From: Nocardia arthritidis
GTDB lineage: Bacteria > Actinomycetota > Actinomycetes > Mycobacteriales > Mycobacteriaceae
DNA length: 64,000 nucleotides
Assembly: GCF_011801145.1 (NCBI RefSeq)
Contig: NZ_CP046172.1
Span: 930,001-994,000, forward strand
Reading direction: 5' to 3'
In this document: positions 59,649 to 64,000 of the stretch, piece after piece
Layout of the letters: each line of letters begins with the position of its first letter
Numbering within the stretch: the stretch's first letter is position 1
Notes under the pieces: generated by a model
Database searches by the model: none
Told to the model about the DNA's origin: nothing
Seen by the model: only the letters and a program-made list of their open reading frames with translations
Translations under genes and position numbers: made by a program

Positions 59649-60947
59649 TCAGAAGGCCATGTCGGACGCGCGCACCTTCGGGGTGGCGGCGGTGATCGTG
59701 TACAGCAATCCCACCCAGCGGATCAGCTCCGGATACAGGATCGGCTTGCCGCTGGTGAGTACCGCGCAGGACAGCGCCCGCTCGGGATCCGCCCACGCGG
59801 CATTGTTCGTGAAACCGAGATGCCCGAAGGCGCGCCTGGTGTCCGGGCCGTAGAGGCTCACCACCCGGCCGCCGAGCATGTGGCCGTAGCCGAAGCCGAA
59901 GTTCATCCCGAGCGAGAGATCGGGTTCGATGCGTGACTGCGGAACAAGCGCCGCCGCAATGGTTTCCGGTCGCATCACCCGATGACCGTCGAGTTCGCCG
60001 CCCCTGCGGAAGATTTCGTAGAACCGGGAGAATTCGTTCGCGGTGCTGACCACGTTCGCCGCGGGCGCGATGATGTCGAGATAGGCCGGATCGTTACCGG
60101 TTTCGACGGCCTCCGCGTACGGCACCCCGAGTAGCCGTTCGATGGCGGTGGACAGCGGCGGCAGCGCCGGAGCCCCGGTTATGTAGTTGCGTGCGAGGAG
60201 CGGGATATCCCGCTGTGCCACACCGTAATTGGTCCAGCGGAAGCCGAGCGGCCGCAGTATTTCGGTGTCGAGCACGGTGCGGATGTCGTGCCCGGTGACC
60301 CGGTGCACCACTTCGCCGAGGATGAAACCGCCCGACAGCGCGTGATACGACTGGAATCGGCCCGGCGGCATCGATGGGTGCACCGCGCACAAATTCCGCA
60401 CCAGCACTTCACGATTAGCGATGGCCTCGGGTACGAGGGCGGCGCGCGGCAGCCCGGCCACCCCGGAGCGGTGCGCGAGCACCTGTCCGATGGTGATGGA
60501 TTCCTTTCCGTGGCAACCGTATTCGGGAATGTAGCGGCAGACCGGGGCATCGAGTTCGAGCAGCCCGCGATCGACGAGCAAGTGCACGACGAACGCGGTG
60601 ACGCCCTTGGACGCGGAATAGGTGACGAACGGGGTGCGCGGCGTCGCAAGGACTTTCGGGGCATCCGGTGCGTCATCCGGTCCGTTGCCGCGGGCATGCC
60701 CGAGCGCGCGATCGAACACCACCTTGCCGTGCCTGCGGATGCACACCTGCACGGCCGGATGCACCCCGCTGCGATAGACCAGCCGCATGCGCCGCCAGAT
60801 CTGCTCCGGGTAGTCGGGCGGCAATCCGGCCTCCGCCGGATCCACCTCCGGCCCGATGCTCGCGACGGACTCCAACTCGTCCGGGATCCGGCTCCTGCGG
60901 AGCAGGGCCGGCGGGATCGGCAGGTTCCTTGCGCGCGTCAGCATCAT
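59649..60947 (-). CDS. EstB/beta-lactamase-fold serine hydrolase
   Basis: A 432-residue protein of the class C beta-lactamase/esterase fold. The nucleophile motif SxxK is SASKG (in FVTYSASKGVTAF), and the Tyr motif is in RFQSYHALSGGFILG. There is no signal peptide, unlike true beta-lactamases, so an intracellular or membrane-associated esterase is likely (LipE/EstB type). Start at ATG 60947, with ATG 60944 equally possible. It precedes the acyl-CoA ligase gene and may release acids for it. Confidence 0.85.
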   Translation of the reverse strand: MMLTRARNLPIPPALLRRSRIPDELESVASIGPEVDPAEAGLPPDYPEQIWRRMRLVYRSGVHPAVQVCIRRHGKVVFDRALGHARGNGPDDAPDAPKVLATPRTPFVTYSASKGVTAFVVHLLVDRGLLELDAPVCRYIPEYGCHGKESITIGQVLAHRSGVAGLPRAALVPEAIANREVLVRNLCAVHPSMPPGRFQSYHALSGGFILGEVVHRVTGHDIRTVLDTEILRPLGFRWTNYGVAQRDIPLLARNYITGAPALPPLSTAIERLLGVPYAEAVETGNDPAYLDIIAPAANVVSTANEFSRFYEIFRRGGELDGHRVMRPETIAAALVPQSRIEPDLSLGMNFGFGYGHMLGGRVVSLYGPDTRRAFGHLGFTNNAAWADPERALSCAVLTSGKPILYPELIRWVGLLYTITAATPKVRASDMAF

Positions 60948-61072
60948 GCGGCAGAACCAGCCATGATCCACATCACATCGGGGATGCTACCCAAGGGTAG
61001 CCGTCGTGGGCATCCGGACCGGGAATCCGTCGCCACACCGATAGCCCGCGCCGGGCAATCGGGGTCGGGCGA

Positions 61073-62215
61073 TCAGCCCGCGTGTGCCGGGTATGCGTGT
61101 ACCAGGGCCGTATCGAGCCGGGGGACCGCGTGCGTCAGCGTATGTTCGGCCTCGTGCGCGACGTGGTGCGCGTCGGCGAGCGAAATCGTCGGCGGCACAT
61201 CGAGTTCCACATCGGCGTGCAGGCGGTGGCCGATCCAGCGCATGCGCAGGCTGCGCACCCCGAGCACGCCGGGTTCGGCCGCGAGCGCGCGCTCGGCGGT
61301 ATCCACCAGCTCCGGGTCGACGGCGTCCATCAGCCTGCGCACCACATCGCGCACCGCCGTGCGCAGCACCGCCAGGATGGCGATCGTGATCACCAATCCG
61401 ACTATCGGGTCCGCGAGCGGGAATCCGAGCGCGACACCGCCCGCGCCGACCAGCACCGCCAGCGAGGTGAAACCGTCGGTCCTGGCGTGCAGTCCATCGG
61501 CCACCAGCGCCGCCGATCCGATCCGCCTGCCGACCCGGATTCGGTAGAGCGCCACCGTCTCGTTGCCGAGGAATCCGATCAGCCCGGCGGCCGCGACCCA
61601 ACCCAGATGGTCGATGGACACCGGATGGATCAGGCGGCGCACCGCCTCGTACCCGGCGAGCAGCGCCGATATCGCGATCATCGCGACGACGAACAGGCCG
61701 GCCAGATCCTCGGACCTGCCGAAGCCGTAGGTGTAGCGCCGGGTCGCGGCCCTGGTGCCGAGCGCGAACGCGATCCACAGCGGCACCGCGGTCAGCGCGT
61801 CGGAGAAATTGTGAATTGTGTCCGCCGCCAAGGCGATCGAGCCCGAGACGAGGAATACCGCGAGCTGTAGTGCGGCGGTGATGGCGAGCACCGCCAAGCT
61901 GATCTTGACCGCGCGGATGCCGATCGCACTGGCCGCCAAGGCATCATCGACGCTGTCGGCCGAATCATGGCTGTGCGGAACGAATATCTCGCGGAGGATG
62001 CCGCGGATTCCGCCGGGGTGCTCGTGGCCGTGTGCATGCCTGTGGCTGTGCCCGTCCGGATGGCTGTGTGCGTGCGCGGACGTGTGCTCATGCTCGTGGC
62101 TGTGCGTGTGCTCGCCCGTATGTGCATGCCCGTGTGCGTAACCATCACTGTGATCATGAATTTGGCTGGAGTCGTGCGTGTGGTCCCCGCCGTGCCCGCG
62201 CTTCAAGTGGCTCAT
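61073..62215 (-). CDS. Cation diffusion facilitator with His-rich N-terminus
   Basis: A 380-residue CDF exporter. The first 75 residues are unusually His-rich (repeats of H, HS, HA, HE; about 25 His), then six membrane helices including the metal-site segment ADTIHNFSDALTAVP and ALVADGLHARTDGFTSL, both with Asp/His typical of CDF site A. A C-terminal cytoplasmic domain follows (RWIGHRLHADVELDVPP). It probably exports Zn, Ni or Co. It is coupled by an ATGA overlap to the ArsR-type gene upstream, a classic metal-sensing pair. Confidence 0.92.
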   Translation of the reverse strand: MSHLKRGHGGDHTHDSSQIHDHSDGYAHGHAHTGEHTHSHEHEHTSAHAHSHPDGHSHRHAHGHEHPGGIRGILREIFVPHSHDSADSVDDALAASAIGIRAVKISLAVLAITAALQLAVFLVSGSIALAADTIHNFSDALTAVPLWIAFALGTRAATRRYTYGFGRSEDLAGLFVVAMIAISALLAGYEAVRRLIHPVSIDHLGWVAAAGLIGFLGNETVALYRIRVGRRIGSAALVADGLHARTDGFTSLAVLVGAGGVALGFPLADPIVGLVITIAILAVLRTAVRDVVRRLMDAVDPELVDTAERALAAEPGVLGVRSLRMRWIGHRLHADVELDVPPTISLADAHHVAHEAEHTLTHAVPRLDTALVHAYPAHAG

Positions 62216-62610
62216 GCGCCCGCCTCCGCTCGTCGATGCCGAGCCAGCTCGCGCACCCCGGCCGCGCCCTGGTGATGTGCGGGCACTCCGGGTCCGGCGT
62301 GTTCGGCGTTGTACACCGCGTCCAGCACCAGCTGCCGGATGTGTTCGTTCTCCAGGCTGTAGAAGATGGTGGTGCCGGACCGGCGGGTGCGCACCAGCCG
62401 CGCCATGCGCAGCTTCGCCAGATGCTGGGATACCGAGGCGGCCGGTTTGCCGACGCATCCGGCCAGGTCGTTCACCGACAGTTCTTGGCCGACCAAGGCC
62501 CACAGCACCTGTACCCGGGTGGCGTCGGCCAGCATTCGGAATACCTCGACGACCAGGGCCGCCTGGTCCTCGTCGAGCGGCGGCCGTCCTCCCTGGCTAT
62601 CTGCATTCAT
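62212..62610 (-). CDS. ArsR/SmtB-family metal sensor
   Basis: A 132-residue winged-helix repressor. The helix-turn-helix is LSVNDLAGCVGKPAASVSQH followed by LAKLRMARLVRTRRSGTTIF. The C-terminal alpha-5 region has NEHIRQLVLDAVYNAEHAGP with the Asp/His ligands seen in NmtR- and CzrA-like Zn/Ni/Co sensors, then further His (VPAHHQ). It starts at ATG 62610. It overlaps the CDF gene, so it probably controls its own operon by metal. Confidence 0.92.
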   Translation of the reverse strand: MNADSQGGRPPLDEDQAALVVEVFRMLADATRVQVLWALVGQELSVNDLAGCVGKPAASVSQHLAKLRMARLVRTRRSGTTIFYSLENEHIRQLVLDAVYNAEHAGPGVPAHHQGAAGVRELARHRRAEAGA

Positions 62611-62653
62611 ACGTAGATAATAGGGCATGGGGTGGGCGATGCCGCACGAAAAA

Positions 62654-62688
62654 CCCCGGCGCGGCTCTAATTCGTTGCCGCGCCGGGG
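62654..62688 (-). terminator. Rho-independent terminator for the hypothetical gene upstream
   Basis: A perfect 12-bp stem CCCCGGCGCGGC (62654-62665) / GCCGCGCCGGGG (62677-62688) with an 11-nt loop. On the minus strand it is followed by a T-run (from the AAAAA at about 62649-62653), so it ends transcription of the 62702-63094 gene before the ArsR-CDF operon. Confidence 0.8.
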
Positions 62689-62701
62689 GTTACCCGATTT
62701 T

Positions 62702-63094
62702 TCAGCAGTTACGCAGTTCCGGGCTCTGATTCAGCAGCTGGGCCCGGGTGCCGATGAATTCGGTGTAGGTCTGACCGCCGACCGCGGCCAGCGGGAAGGC
62801 CGCCACCCTGTGGCAGTTCTGGAAGGCGAGCTTCACTCCGAAGTGGCGCTCCAATCCGCCGCGGATCGCGTCGGACGCCATGGCGCGCAGCAGCTGGCCG
62901 CGGGCCGTCTCATCCGGCGGTGGAACCACGTTGTCGGCGAATTCTGCTGTACCGGAACGCAATTCACCGGCCACCCGGCTGACTACCTCCCAGGCGTACG
63001 GCAGCGAATTGCGTACACATTCGACGAAATCGGCGTCGTCGACCTCACCGCGCTCGGCGCGCTCGAGTAGTGCGGCAGGAACATCGAGGGACAT
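62702..63094 (-). CDS. Conserved actinobacterial hypothetical protein (SCO5389-like)
   Basis: A 130-residue soluble protein: MSLDVPAALLERAERGEVDD, DFVECVRNSLPYAWEVVSRV and RHFGVKLAFQNCHRVAAFPL. I recall near-identical sequences annotated only as hypothetical in many Nocardia and Streptomyces genomes. It has no recognised fold motif. Start at ATG 63094 with AGGAGGA nearby upstream. A strong terminator follows it, so it is a single-gene unit. Confidence 0.7.
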   Translation of the reverse strand: MSLDVPAALLERAERGEVDDADFVECVRNSLPYAWEVVSRVAGELRSGTAEFADNVVPPPDETARGQLLRAMASDAIRGGLERHFGVKLAFQNCHRVAAFPLAAVGGQTYTEFIGTRAQLLNQSPELRNC

Positions 63095-63159
63095 GTGCGC
63101 TCTCCTCCTGAATGGAGTGGATTAGTGCGATGCCCAATGATTCTAAACGAAAGTCGTTG

Positions 63160-64000
63160 TCAACAACCCTGAATCCGTCCCGAAAGTGCTGTGGTCAGTG
63201 CGGTTTTCGCGTCGGCGGCCAGCTGTCGGACGAGTTCGCCGGCCGGTAGCTCGGCCGCGAGCTCATGGGTTTGACCCGCCCACAGGTTGACCGCGTCCGG
63301 ATTGCCCGCCGCACGGGCGGCGGCGCGCAATGGCGCTGTCGCGTAATGGATCTCGGGGTAGGCCACCGGGGCGTCCGCGCTGTAGTCGGTCATGAACCGA
63401 TTGCGCAGGCCGCGGGCGCGCCGACCGGTGAAGGCGCGGGTGAGCATGGTCGGGGTCGCGGTGCCGATGGCGGCGCGGTGCACCGGATTGGTGCCCGCCT
63501 CCGGGCTGCGCAGGAACACCGTGCCGAGCTGTGCGGCCGCCGCACCCGCGGCCAGCGCCGCCGCGATGCCCGCACCGGTGCTCAAACCACCCGCGGCGAC
63601 CACCGGCAGATCGACAGCCGCCCGCAGCAGTTGCAGCAGCGCGAGCAGGGTGAGCGGATCGGTGTCATCGGCCGCCACCGAATCGGTGAAGGCGCCGCGG
63701 TGCCCACCGGCCTCGGCTCCTTGGGCGACAAGGACATTCGCGCCCGCCTCGGCCGCGATCCGCGCCTCGGCCACCGAGGTGACGGTCACCCAGACCTCGG
63801 AGCCGACGGCCCGCAGCCGCGCGATCTCGGCCGCGGATGGACAGCCGAACGTGCACGACACCACCGCAACCGGTTCCGCGACAAGCAGATCCAGTTTCGC
63901 CGTCCAGTCGTCGGTATCGAATTTCGGTGTGCCGAGTTCGAATTCGCCGCGGAGGCGGTCGAGGAACGCGGCGTATTCGGTCTGTGGCGTCGGTGGGCCC
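63160..64000 (-). CDS. Nitronate monooxygenase-like enzyme (5' end beyond window)
   Basis: The minus-strand frame is open to the right edge; the visible 280 residues are the central and C-terminal part. FMN-binding TIM-barrel motifs of 2-nitropropane dioxygenases are present: VLVAQGAEAGGHRGAF, VVAAGGLSTGAGIAAALAAG and QLGTVFLRSPEAG. The catalytic His region lies in GAEAGGHRG. Such enzymes oxidise nitroalkanes; many act in general detoxification. The protein start cannot be seen, so the true length is unknown. Confidence 0.88.
   Translation of the reverse strand, partial: GPPTPQTEYAAFLDRLRGEFELGTPKFDTDDWTAKLDLLVAEPVAVVSCTFGCPSAAEIARLRAVGSEVWVTVTSVAEARIAAEAGANVLVAQGAEAGGHRGAFTDSVAADDTDPLTLLALLQLLRAAVDLPVVAAGGLSTGAGIAAALAAGAAAAQLGTVFLRSPEAGTNPVHRAAIGTATPTMLTRAFTGRRARGLRNRFMTDYSADAPVAYPEIHYATAPLRAAARAAGNPDAVNLWAGQTHELAAELPAGELVRQLAADAKTALTTALSGRIQGC

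Overview
The window is high-GC DNA from a mycolic-acid actinomycete, most likely a Nocardia or close relative. I infer this from the codon and GC pattern, a secreted cutinase, ESX/type VII partners (WXG100, PPE-like, EspG-like, LppA-like), DUF397/DUF5753 regulators and DUF4254 paralogues. No database search was run; family names come from motif recognition.

Layout. (1) 1-1465: a truncated secreted beta-propeller gene on the minus strand, probably chromosomal, followed by about 950 bp with only gene debris. (2) 2419-16585: a tightly overlapping plus-strand conjugation operon: HTH protein, cutinase, P-loop protein, small pilin-like membrane proteins, two related lipoprotein-type proteins, VirB6-like channel, SCO6880-like protein, VirB4 ATPase, NlpC/P60 wall hydrolase, TOPRIM primase, coiled-coil protein, VirD4 coupling protein, DUF4913 protein. 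(3) 16641-24591: a helicase-tail-like fragment, a frameshifted YwqK-type gene, and ESX-associated genes (YbaB-like, EspC-like, DUF1023 hydrolase with an LppA-like partner; then DUF3558 lipoprotein, helical partner, PPE-like and EspG-like on the other strand). (4) 24754-31896: a compact minus-strand cluster with three DUF4254 paralogues, a DUF574-type methyltransferase and a nucleoside hydrolase, divergent from an XRE/DUF5753 regulator whose DUF397 partner is split by an IS3-family element. (5) 32444-34995: WXG100 pair, an ADP-ribosyltransferase polymorphic toxin and a small acidic putative immunity protein. (6) 35048-41131: a large MobF relaxase-helicase on the minus strand, a candidate oriT, accessory genes and two DnaA-box-like sites. 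(7) 41124-51325: accessory genes, an IS21 element inside a decayed gene, a SpdB-like membrane protein, a DivIVA-domain mini-protein and an ISAs1 element with a 10-bp target duplication. (8) 51555-51626: tRNA-Arg(CCT), the likely chromosome boundary. (9) 51728-64000: chromosomal metabolism: membrane protein, flavin monooxygenase, acyl-CoA dehydrogenase/TetR, alpha/beta hydrolase/MarR, acyl-CoA ligase, EstB-type esterase, CDF exporter with ArsR regulator, and a truncated nitronate monooxygenase.

The region from about 2.0 kb to 51.5 kb reads as an integrative conjugative element or integrated plasmid beside tRNA-Arg. It has relaxase, coupling protein, VirB4 and wall hydrolases, but no integrase is visible. 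Three insertion sequences, two frameshifted genes, a split DUF397 gene and a truncated helicase-like gene show ongoing decay. The most interesting parts are the DUF4254-nucleoside hydrolase-methyltransferase cluster, the ESX-type toxin modules carried on a conjugative element, and the cutinase inside the T4SS operon.
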